A stretch of 5,856 nucleotides of DNA from Halanaerobium sp. (GTDB lineage: Bacteria > Bacillota > Halanaerobiia > Halanaerobiales > Halanaerobiaceae): the NCBI GenBank assembly GCA_003070825.1, contig QBLP01000124.1, positions 1 to 5,856 on the forward strand, read 5' to 3'. Positions within the stretch are counted from its first letter, which is position 1. The number at the start of each line of letters is the position of its first letter. The notes beneath the pieces are model-generated. The model was given only the letters and a program-made list of their open reading frames with translations. It was not told the DNA's origin and made no database searches. The position numbers and the translations under genes are program-made. Below are positions 1 through 5,856 of this stretch, piece by piece.

Positions 1-1147
1 AATCTATACTGCTGTTAAACTGGTAATTATCTCTAATTAAATTTAAAACTGGAATTTGATTTAAAAGAATAGATGAAAACTGCGAAATATCTTTTCTGGC
101 ATCAAAAAGATAGGCAAGTTCTGTAAATATTCTTTCTAAGGCCAGTTTATGATAATCATAATTTTTTAAAGAACGCCTGCTTAATTCTACAGTTTCAGCA
201 CTTAATTTAAAATCTTTTAAAGTCTGAAAGCGAATTCCCCTTAAAATTCTTAAAGGATCATCCCGAAAGCTGTAGTTGTGAAGCACCCTGAGGATACCAT
301 TTTTTAAATCAGTGAGACCACCAAAAAAATCATATAAAATACCTTTTCTATCTGGATGCAGATCAATTACCAGAGTGTTAATTGTAAAGTCACGGCGAAA
401 CAAATCAGAAAAAAGATCAGCTTTTTCTACCAGCGGCAGGGAACCAGGGAAATGATACTTTTCTTCCCGGCAGCTTGCTATATCAATTGAGTAGCCGTAT
501 TCATTGTGTAAAAAACCGGTAGAAAACTTGTTATTATAATCATACTCATAACCAAATTTTGCTTCTAAATGAGCAAAAAAGTCTTCTAAATCACCATCAA
601 GTAAAATATCAAGATCTTTATTTAACGGCAGATCGATCAATAAATCTCTAACCTGGCCTCCAACCAGATAGAGATTATATCCCAGCTCAGCAGCTTCTGC
701 AGCAAGTTTTAAGAGCAGTTCTCGTCTCTCTTCAGGCAGTTCTTTTAATAAATCTGATTTATAGTGGAGAAAAGATGCCTGATTATGATTGTTCTTCTGA
801 TATTTTTTTAATAAATCCAGGCCCTTATCCAGGTCGATACTTAAACTCTGATATTTATAGTTTTTATGATAGCTAACCTTATGCTCTCCTGCTTTTAATT
901 TGCCTAAAAACTGAATTTTATATTTTAACAGGTTAACACTTTCTTTATTAAAATAGACATTATCTTCATCAATTAGATAATTGTTTTCGACATAATATCT
1001 TTGGTCTTCCTGATCAACTTTTAAAGCTATTTTTTTGAAATCAACTTCTTTTAGATTATTGACTTTGATGATCTGACCATTAAAAGTATAATATTCTTCT
1101 GCCATTGAATTAAGAAGTTTATCTAATAATTCATTTTTCTTTTTCAT
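1..1147 (-). CDS. tRNA nucleotidyltransferase / poly(A) polymerase family protein, 3' end cut by the window edge
   Basis: The reading frame is open from an ATG at 1147 to the left edge, giving 382 codons; the C-terminus lies outside the window. The start has a fair ribosome site (GGTGA, six bases upstream). Residues about 161-307 carry the class II nucleotidyltransferase head: LVGGQVRD at 161-168 (nucleotide-binding turn), the metal-binding pair D178/D180 in NKDLDILL, RRDFTIN at 251-257, and DDPLRILRGIRF at 296-307 (the EDxxR-type base-reading motif, here with D first), then LERIFTEL. Family members add CCA or the terminal A to tRNA 3' ends, or poly(A) to RNA. The wording around FPGSLPLVEKADLFSDLFRRDF and RVLHNYSFRDDP resembles heads fused to DHH-CBS modules, which are often A-adding enzymes. 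Here residues 1 to about 150 are a lysine-, tyrosine- and asparagine-rich region in which I recognise neither DHH nor CBS. Family assignment is firm; which nucleotides it adds, and to what, is not known. A terminator separates it from the salvage genes upstream. Confidence 0.88.
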   Translation of the reverse strand, partial: MKKKNELLDKLLNSMAEEYYTFNGQIIKVNNLKEVDFKKIALKVDQEDQRYYVENNYLIDEDNVYFNKESVNLLKYKIQFLGKLKAGEHKVSYHKNYKYQSLSIDLDKGLDLLKKYQKNNHNQASFLHYKSDLLKELPEERRELLLKLAAEAAELGYNLYLVGGQVRDLLIDLPLNKDLDILLDGDLEDFFAHLEAKFGYEYDYNNKFSTGFLHNEYGYSIDIASCREEKYHFPGSLPLVEKADLFSDLFRRDFTINTLVIDLHPDRKGILYDFFGGLTDLKNGILRVLHNYSFRDDPLRILRGIRFQTLKDFKLSAETVELSRRSLKNYDYHKLALERIFTELAYLFDARKDISQFSSILLNQIPVLNLIRDNYQFNSSID

Positions 1148-1163
1148 TATTATTCACCACTTT

Positions 1164-1190
1164 AAAAGACTGCCTCAATAGAGACAGCCT
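1164..1190 (-). terminator. Rho-independent terminator after the nicotinate phosphoribosyltransferase gene
   Basis: On the minus strand the arms AGGCTGTCTC (1190-1181) and GAGGCAGTCT (1176-1167) pair over ten base pairs, two of them G-U wobbles, around a TATT loop. The run of T that follows is short: four T counting the last stem base, then AAA. It begins 23 bases after the TAG stop at 1216-1214 and points in the direction of transcription. On the plus strand the same hairpin is not followed by a T run, so it is not bidirectional. The short tail suggests incomplete termination, and some read-through into the next gene is plausible. Confidence 0.65.
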
Positions 1191-1192
1191 GA

Positions 1193-1221
1193 ATTATAAT
1201 CAAAATTTTATTTCTATCCAA
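1193..1221 (-). promoter_or_regulatory. Candidate sigma-A-type promoter for the nucleotidyltransferase-like gene
   Basis: On the minus strand a perfect TATAAT (1198-1193) lies 17 bases downstream of TTGGAT (1221-1216). The -35 box matches the consensus TTGACA at only its first three bases and overlaps the last codons and stop of the upstream gene. The spacing is ideal. Expected transcription starts are about 1185-1188, inside the 5' arm of the terminator hairpin. AT-rich DNA yields TATAAT by chance, so this is a moderate call supported by position: it sits between a terminator and a gene that otherwise lacks a promoter. Confidence 0.45.
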
Positions 1222-2542
1222 TTTTACTGAGGTCTATTTTTTCAAGTTTTGGATTTTCCGCAGCTGAGCGGCCAACTTTTGCCAGGTCAATCCATTCTCC
1301 ATCATATTTGACCTTTACAACATCTGCTGTAAAATCATTTTTGGTTCCCTCACAGGAACAGTTGGATAAGAGCCAGCTGCCGACTCCATAAATATCCACG
1401 GGCACCTGTGATGATTCAAAACGATCAATTTTTGCGGGGTTAAAACCACCAGTTGCAATAATTTTTACATCCTGACAGTAATTTTTAGCTATTTCCAGAT
1501 CTTCAGGTCTTAAATCCCACTCCTGGTAGGCATTATCCACAGCGTTGCGCAGGTTGAAAATAAGTCTAGAATTTACACCATTATCAAGTTCTTTTTTGCC
1601 GAGTGGCTCAACACTTTTATCTCTTAAATCAGAAGAATTATCAGGTCTTACCCCAAATAATTTATATTTTTTTGCTTCCTCTTCCTGTCCAGCTTTTAAT
1701 AATTCAAGATATTTATCAAACATCGCCTTTAAAACCTCTAAACTTGTATTAACACAGTCATTATCAAAATCAACCAGAGCAATCCGGTTCACATCAAGCG
1801 GCATTAAACGACAGAACTGCAGCATTGCTTCGGCAGTCTCACCCAAAAATGAAGCTACATAAGAATGGCTGATAGTTCCACCACCTTTTCCTCCCCACCA
1901 GGCTCCCTGCTCATCAGTAGAAATATAGCGCTGAGTGTTGGTTCCATATTCATTATTATAGGCATTAACCCCTAAAGAATAAGCATAACCGTGCATCGCC
2001 TGTGATTTATAATGGGTAAAACGAGCCGGGAAGAAAAGGATATCTTTTCCCCGAGCGGCAACCATCACCTCATAGACATTGGTAGCAATTCTTGAGGCTT
2101 CTGTTAGTGAACCAAGCATTGGAGTTTCTAAAATTGAAAAATCACGATATCTGCCCCTAATTTTTATTACCGGATCAACATTATGAGGATTCCCTTTATA
2201 ATATGCCTTTTCCCCATCATGACAGGCCTCTACCTCTAAGTTAGATGAGGTGTTAATAAAGTTCCCAGCTTCATCTTTATAACCTGTAGCAGTTTTTAAA
2301 ATTGAAAGTGCTTCATCTATTCCACCAAGAATGCAAAATGGCTGACGTCTGGGAAAAATCTGCATTTCCACTTCAATATTTCCAATATCCTGTCCCTGAA
2401 ACTGATAGCCTTCTTCAGAGAGAGCAGTTAAAATACCTGCAATATTACGAAAATAAACATCTGAATACCAGCCATCAGCCATTCTTTCTCTATCTAACTG
2501 GAAGAGTTCAGTTTCCAGACGCTCACCATTAAAAATAGTCAT
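1214..2542 (-). CDS. pncB: Nicotinate phosphoribosyltransferase family protein
   Basis: This 442-residue protein is a likely cytoplasmic enzyme that makes nicotinate mononucleotide from nicotinate and PRPP (with ATP hydrolysis in studied members), the entry step of nicotinate salvage to NAD. Visible landmarks are YSDVYF at 26-31 (the N-terminal substrate-site motif in this branch), LGGIDEAL at 72-79, GNPHNVDPVIKIRGRY at 117-132, FFPARF at 170-175, and GTISHSY at 222-228, whose H226 aligns with the phosphorylated histidine of the family. VDFDND at 257-262 and ATGGFNPAKI plus YGVGS at 363-389 are likely phosphate and PRPP loops. The C-terminal FTADVVKVKYDGEW and AKVGR are also typical. The ATG at 2542 is supported by GAGGTG five bases upstream. 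It follows the pyrimidine phosphorylase gene by 22 bases and ends at a terminator, so it is the last gene of the operon. The gene symbol is by family; a related phosphoribosyl acceptor cannot be excluded. Confidence 0.88.
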   Translation of the reverse strand: MTIFNGERLETELFQLDRERMADGWYSDVYFRNIAGILTALSEEGYQFQGQDIGNIEVEMQIFPRRQPFCILGGIDEALSILKTATGYKDEAGNFINTSSNLEVEACHDGEKAYYKGNPHNVDPVIKIRGRYRDFSILETPMLGSLTEASRIATNVYEVMVAARGKDILFFPARFTHYKSQAMHGYAYSLGVNAYNNEYGTNTQRYISTDEQGAWWGGKGGGTISHSYVASFLGETAEAMLQFCRLMPLDVNRIALVDFDNDCVNTSLEVLKAMFDKYLELLKAGQEEEAKKYKLFGVRPDNSSDLRDKSVEPLGKKELDNGVNSRLIFNLRNAVDNAYQEWDLRPEDLEIAKNYCQDVKIIATGGFNPAKIDRFESSQVPVDIYGVGSWLLSNCSCEGTKNDFTADVVKVKYDGEWIDLAKVGRSAAENPKLEKIDLSKIG

Positions 2543-2564
2543 AAACTCACCTCTAAAAATTCAC

Positions 2565-3869
2565 TTATTTAATTATCTCATAGATTAACTTGTTTTTTGC
2601 TTTCTCTGCTTCAGTAATTGTAAACGCTTTTAGTAATTTTTGCTTTGCTTCTTCAAGATTGCTGCTGTCATTATAATGTAAGACTGCTAAAGTATCACCC
2701 TGACTGACCTGGTCACCTGTCTTTTTATTTAACTCTAAACCAACAGCGAGATCAATTTGGGATTCTTTGTTTTCACGACCGGCACCTAAAATCATTGCTG
2801 CCAGGCCGACATCTAAAGCTTTGATTTCAGAAATATAACCTGACTGTTCTGCTTTTACTTCAAAAACTCCAGCAGCAGTTGGCAGCAGTGATAAATCTTC
2901 AACAACTTTTGCATTACCGCCCTGAGCGGTTATCATCTCAGCAAATTTAGCTAAAGCCTTACCATTTTTTAAGTTCTCTCTTAAAATCTTTTTGCCCTCT
3001 TCTGCATTTTTAACCTTAGCTGCCAGCTGCAGCATTCCAGAACCAAGTTCAATACAGAGCTCAGTAAGATCTTCCGGTCCTTCTCCCCTAAGAGTTTTAA
3101 TAGCCTCTTTAACTTCTAGTGCATTCCCTACTGCATTACCTAAGGGCTGATTCATATCAGTTATATAAGCTGCTGTATCTCTGCCAACTTCTTTGCCGAT
3201 AGCAACCATTGCTTCCGCAAGCTTTTTAGCACTGGCAAAGTCTTTCATAAAAGCACCATTACCGGTTTTAACATCAAGTACAATCGCATCCGCTCCTCCA
3301 GCCAGTTTTTTACTCATAATACTGCTGGCAATCAGAGGAATTGACTCCACTGTTGCTGTAACATCCCTTAAGGCATAAAGCTTTTTATCAGCCGGAGTTA
3401 AATTTCCTGTCTGACCGACAACTGCTACTCCGTGCTGATTTACATTATCGAAAAATTTATCTCTACTTAAAGAAGTGTTAAAATTAGGAATTGACTCTAA
3501 TTTATCAATTGTACCTCCAGTGTGGCCCAAACCGCGGCCTGACATTTTAGCAACTGGTATTCCAGCTGAAGCAACTAAGGGAGCTAAAATAAGAGTGGTT
3601 GTATCTCCAACTCCACCGGTGCTGTGCTTATCAACCTTAATCCCCTCAATCGGACTTAAATCTATCATATCACCCGACTCTGCCATCAGCATGGTTAAAT
3701 TGGCAGTTTCTTCAGCATCCATCCCCTGAAAATAAACTGCCATTGCCCAGGCTGAGATCTGATAATCCGGTATATTCCCCTCAACATAACCGTTAATTAG
3801 AAACTCTAACTCTTCTTTATTAAGTTTTTGACCTTCTCTTTTTTTATATATTATATCATATGCACGCAT
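2565..3869 (-). CDS. pdp: Pyrimidine-nucleoside (thymidine/uridine) phosphorylase
   Basis: This 434-residue enzyme splits uridine, thymidine and deoxyuridine with phosphate into the free base and (deoxy)ribose-1-phosphate, working as a cytoplasmic dimer in the studied relatives. Length and sequence match the bacterial family from end to end: an N-terminal helical domain, then KHSTGG at 81-86, the signature SGRGLGHTGGTIDKLE at 110-125, YALRDVTATVES at 165-176 with R168, SSIMSKK at 182-188 with S183 and K187 (pyrimidine contacts in known structures), and LDVKTGNGAFM at 198-208. A C-terminal beta-rich domain begins near GYISEI at 344. The start at 3869 is set by AGGAGGG about seven bases upstream, lying in the 15-base gap after the purine phosphorylase stop. 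I prefer the broad-specificity pdp name over deoA because of the Firmicutes-like context; sequence reading alone does not settle thymidine-only against mixed specificity. It lacks the extra N-terminal domain of archaeal AMP phosphorylases. Confidence 0.95.
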   Translation of the reverse strand: MRAYDIIYKKREGQKLNKEELEFLINGYVEGNIPDYQISAWAMAVYFQGMDAEETANLTMLMAESGDMIDLSPIEGIKVDKHSTGGVGDTTTLILAPLVASAGIPVAKMSGRGLGHTGGTIDKLESIPNFNTSLSRDKFFDNVNQHGVAVVGQTGNLTPADKKLYALRDVTATVESIPLIASSIMSKKLAGGADAIVLDVKTGNGAFMKDFASAKKLAEAMVAIGKEVGRDTAAYITDMNQPLGNAVGNALEVKEAIKTLRGEGPEDLTELCIELGSGMLQLAAKVKNAEEGKKILRENLKNGKALAKFAEMITAQGGNAKVVEDLSLLPTAAGVFEVKAEQSGYISEIKALDVGLAAMILGAGRENKESQIDLAVGLELNKKTGDQVSQGDTLAVLHYNDSSNLEEAKQKLLKAFTITEAEKAKNKLIYEIIK

Positions 3870-3884
3870 TTCTAAACCCTCCTG

Positions 3885-4697
3885 CTAGATATTTTTTATA
3901 ATACCTCTCATCAGTTTGATAAAATCAGGTCTTACTTTTTCGGCAATCTCTACAACCTCTTTGTGATCTAAAGGTTGATTTAAAACTCCTGCAGCCATAT
4001 TTGTTATACAGGATACTCCCACAATTCCAAGCCCCATATGGTTGGCTGCAATTACTTCTGGAACTGTAGACATCCCAACAGCATCAGCACCAATCGTTCT
4101 TAAAAATTTGATTTCAGCCGGTGTTTCATAACTGGGACCTGATTCAGCAGCATAAACACCTTTTCTGGTCAAAATACCATTTTCCCGAGCGACATTTTCT
4201 GCTACCTCAATAAGTTCTTTGTTATAGGCCTCAGACATGTCGGGAAAACGAGGACCAAAGTCAGCAAAATTTTCACCAATTAAAGGGTTATCTCCCATTA
4301 AGTTAATGTGATCAGAAATAATCATAAATTCCCCGGCAGAAAATTCTTCATTAACTCCACCAGCGGCATTAGTCAGAATCAATTTTTCAATTCCAACTTC
4401 TTTCATTATTCTAACCGGCATAACCAGTTCCTGCATCGAATAACCCTCATAATAATGGGTTCTTCCCTGCATGGCGATAACTTTTTTCCCTTCCAGTTCG
4501 CCAATCACAAAGCGTCCAGCATGACCCTCAACTGTAGAAATAGGAAAGTTATTGAGCTCACCATAATCTATATAAACAGGATTTTCAATTTCCTCAGCCA
4601 TTACACCAAGCCCTGAACCCAAAATAAGTCCAATTTCCGGCCTGTAATCAAGCTCATCAGCGATAATTTCAGCATTATTTTTAATATCTTCAAGCAT
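3885..4697 (-). CDS. punA: Purine nucleoside phosphorylase, trimeric (PNP/MTAP class) type
   Basis: The product phosphorolyses guanosine/inosine-type purine (deoxy)nucleosides to base and (deoxy)ribose-1-phosphate in the cytoplasm. With the start at 4697 it has 270 residues, normal for the trimeric class. Visible motifs are LILGSGLG at 24-31 (phosphate loop), VEGHAGR at 56-62, QGRTHYYEG at 77-85 (phosphate and sugar contacts), LTNAAGG at 108-114, ESGPSYET at 185-192 with E191 (equivalent to human E201, a purine contact), VGMSTVPE at 207-214 with S210, CITNMAAG at 230-237 with N233 (human N243), and H245 (human H257). All key residues are present. An upstream in-frame ATG at 4712 would add MEVLI, but it has no ribosome site and its second codon overlaps the GGAGG that serves 4697. 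The gene lies 46 bases after the aminopeptidase and 15 before the pyrimidine phosphorylase, so the pair is surely co-expressed. The names pupG or deoD-like are alternatives. Confidence 0.95.
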   Translation of the reverse strand: MLEDIKNNAEIIADELDYRPEIGLILGSGLGVMAEEIENPVYIDYGELNNFPISTVEGHAGRFVIGELEGKKVIAMQGRTHYYEGYSMQELVMPVRIMKEVGIEKLILTNAAGGVNEEFSAGEFMIISDHINLMGDNPLIGENFADFGPRFPDMSEAYNKELIEVAENVARENGILTRKGVYAAESGPSYETPAEIKFLRTIGADAVGMSTVPEVIAANHMGLGIVGVSCITNMAAGVLNQPLDHKEVVEIAEKVRPDFIKLMRGIIKNI

Positions 4698-4705
4698 AAT
4701 TAAAA

Positions 4706-4710
4706 CCTCC
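4706..4710 (-). promoter_or_regulatory. Ribosome binding site that fixes the purine nucleoside phosphorylase start
   Basis: GGAGG on the minus strand lies eight bases (TTTTAATT) before the ATG at 4697. It overlaps the second codon of the upstream in-frame ATG at 4712, which is itself preceded only by AT-rich sequence without a Shine-Dalgarno match. The start at 4697 is therefore preferred. Confidence 0.88.
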
Positions 4711-4743
4711 ATTAAAGTGTTTTTATAAATTTAAGTTCCAAAA

Positions 4744-5847
4744 TTAAATTATAAATTTACCATCACGGTAGATCAATTCACCATCAGCATAAATTTCTCC
4801 ACCGTCTTTCATATCACAGAGCATATCCCAGTGGATAGTAGAAATATTCTCGCCACCTGTTTCTGGATAACTGCGGCCCAGCGCTAGATGAATTGTACCT
4901 CCAATTTTTTCATCAAACAACATATTTCTTGTAAATTCGGTAATTCCTTCATTACAGCCTACTGCTACCTCACCAACATAACGGGAACCTTCGTCTGTAT
5001 CCAGCAGTGAATGCAGTAATTCTTCACCTTTAGCTGCTGAGGCATTGATTACCTTTCCGTTTTTAAATTCCAGCCGAATATCTTCAATTTCCTTGCCGCT
5101 GTATATCCCGGGGAAAGAAAATCTAATCCTACCCTCAACACTGTCTTCAATCGGTCCTGTAAAAACTTCACCACCTGGATAATTTTCCTTACCCTTATCT
5201 GCAACCCAGGTTCTGCCGCCAACCTTACACTTTAAATCTGTATCTTTGGAGATGAAATGCAGCTCATTTTTTTGATTTAAAATCTTAGCGATTCTTTCCA
5301 GTTCCCTGCCAAATTCAGTCCAGTATGCAACCGGATCCTTTTTATTGAGGTGGCAGGCCCTGTAGACAAACTCTCTGTAGTCACCTAAAGACATTCCTGC
5401 TTCCTGAGCATCAGCGTGGGTTGGGTACTGACAGATATTCCAGTTTAATGAACCTTCTGCAGCCCGATTCATTACAATTTCGCTTATTTCTTTTCTGGCA
5501 ATTGAATGTTTTTTTATTTTTTCCGGATCAATACCGGCTAAATTTTTTGTGTTGTTGTGGCCGAGAATTCTTAAAGAAGCATCGACATTTTCCATTAAAT
5601 ATTTGGTAAATGGTGCACTGTAATCAAGCTGTTCCTCAGAGGCATATTTATAAAAAAGTTCTTCCTGCTCGGCAAATTTAGTGATTACCAGCGGGTGGCC
5701 TCCATTTTTTAAAGTTTCTATATAAACCTCTTTGATCAAATCCTGACTGACATCTTCACCCTGGATTAAAACCTGATCTCCTTTTTTTATTTCAAGTGAA
5801 TAATTAACAAGTAATTCAGCATATTTTTTTAATTTCATATCTGCCAT
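4744..5847 (-). CDS. M29-family (AmpS/aminopeptidase T-like) metallo-aminopeptidase
   Basis: The product removes N-terminal residues from peptides as a two-metal, probably dimeric cytoplasmic enzyme; no signal peptide or membrane segment is visible. It has 367 residues, matching the shorter M29 branch rather than the roughly 410-residue AmpS type. The N-terminal KKYAELLVNYSLEIKKGDQVLI (7-28) is the usual family opening. The C-terminal metal site is intact: E227 in GGEVFTGP, E293 in VGEVAVG, H320 in GGTIHLALG, Y327 in SYPE, and H339/D341 in IHWDM. These fit the known Glu-Glu-His-His-Asp ligand set and catalytic tyrosine. The start is taken as ATG 5847; ATG 5838 (MKLKKY) is also possible, because only nine bases upstream are visible and no ribosome site can be judged. 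It is the first gene seen of the likely operon, but the true first gene may lie further right. Its peptide substrates cannot be read from sequence. Confidence 0.9.
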   Translation of the reverse strand: MADMKLKKYAELLVNYSLEIKKGDQVLIQGEDVSQDLIKEVYIETLKNGGHPLVITKFAEQEELFYKYASEEQLDYSAPFTKYLMENVDASLRILGHNNTKNLAGIDPEKIKKHSIARKEISEIVMNRAAEGSLNWNICQYPTHADAQEAGMSLGDYREFVYRACHLNKKDPVAYWTEFGRELERIAKILNQKNELHFISKDTDLKCKVGGRTWVADKGKENYPGGEVFTGPIEDSVEGRIRFSFPGIYSGKEIEDIRLEFKNGKVINASAAKGEELLHSLLDTDEGSRYVGEVAVGCNEGITEFTRNMLFDEKIGGTIHLALGRSYPETGGENISTIHWDMLCDMKDGGEIYADGELIYRDGKFII

Positions 5848-5856
5848 AATTTAACC

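Noticed and set aside
1..1147. Loss of catalytic function through change of the EDxxR motif to DDPLR.
   Set aside because: The change is conservative, and D in the first position is common in the A-adding, CBS-linked branch. The metal aspartates D178/D180 and RRDFTIN are intact.
1545..1862. Plus-strand open frames, the longest about 105 codons, inside the minus-strand genes.
   Set aside because: They are fully overlapped by strongly conserved minus-strand genes, have no recognisable products, and look like antisense shadows.
1214..2542. Zinc-knuckle C-terminal domain in the phosphoribosyltransferase, suggested by the Cys pair 395/397.
   Set aside because: Only one close Cys pair is present in the C-terminal part; the second pair needed for a zinc knuckle is missing.
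2565..3869. An AMP phosphorylase of the pentose bisphosphate (RuBisCO-linked) nucleotide pathway.
   Set aside because: The protein has the classic bacterial length of 434 residues without the extra N-terminal domain of AMP phosphorylases, and no R15P isomerase or RuBisCO-like gene is nearby.
4698..4743. Possible internal promoter upstream of the purine phosphorylase (TTGGAA and TATAAA-like boxes).
   Set aside because: The two boxes are only eight bases apart, far from the 16-18 needed, and no other pair fits.
4723..4759. Eleven-base direct repeat TAAATTTATAA on the minus strand, once at the aminopeptidase stop and once in the following gap, 26 bases apart.
   Set aside because: It is made only of A and T in an AT-rich gap, with one copy inside codons. 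Chance is likely and no operator symmetry is evident.

Overview
The window is AT-rich bacterial DNA carrying five genes, all read from the minus strand. Transcription therefore runs from the right edge towards the left. Protein style (A/T-ending codons, strong AGGAGG-type ribosome binding sites, tight gene spacing, and phosphorylases of Bacillus/Clostridium type) points to a low-GC Firmicutes-like anaerobe. A clostridial or Halanaerobiales relative is my best guess. That is an inference from protein character; no marker gene in the window fixes the taxonomy.

In transcription order the genes are: an M29-family metallo-aminopeptidase (5847-4744); a trimeric-type purine nucleoside phosphorylase (best start 4697, end 3885); a pyrimidine-nucleoside/thymidine phosphorylase (3869-2565); a nicotinate phosphoribosyltransferase-family protein (2542-1214); and, after a hairpin terminator at 1164-1190, a tRNA nucleotidyltransferase/poly(A) polymerase-family protein (1147 to beyond the left edge). 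The last gene is cut by the window edge. The first four are 15 to 46 bases apart with no visible terminator between them and look like one operon. No stretch over 300 bases lacks a gene.

The core of the operon is salvage. The two phosphorylases split purine and pyrimidine (deoxy)nucleosides into free bases and (deoxy)ribose-1-phosphate. The phosphoribosyltransferase converts free nicotinate to NaMN for NAD synthesis. The aminopeptidase trims peptides, so the unit may recycle amino acids, sugars and bases from degraded macromolecules. One speculative tighter link is that the purine phosphorylase could also release pyridine base from nicotinate or nicotinamide riboside, feeding the next-but-one gene.

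The least ordinary parts are at the left. The nucleotidyltransferase-like protein has intact catalytic motifs but about 150 residues of unassigned sequence in front of them. A promoter-like TTGGAT-17-TATAAT is placed so that a transcript starting there would begin inside the 5' arm of the terminator hairpin. I see no mobile element, CRISPR array, tRNA or rRNA gene, and no evidence of a wholly new system.
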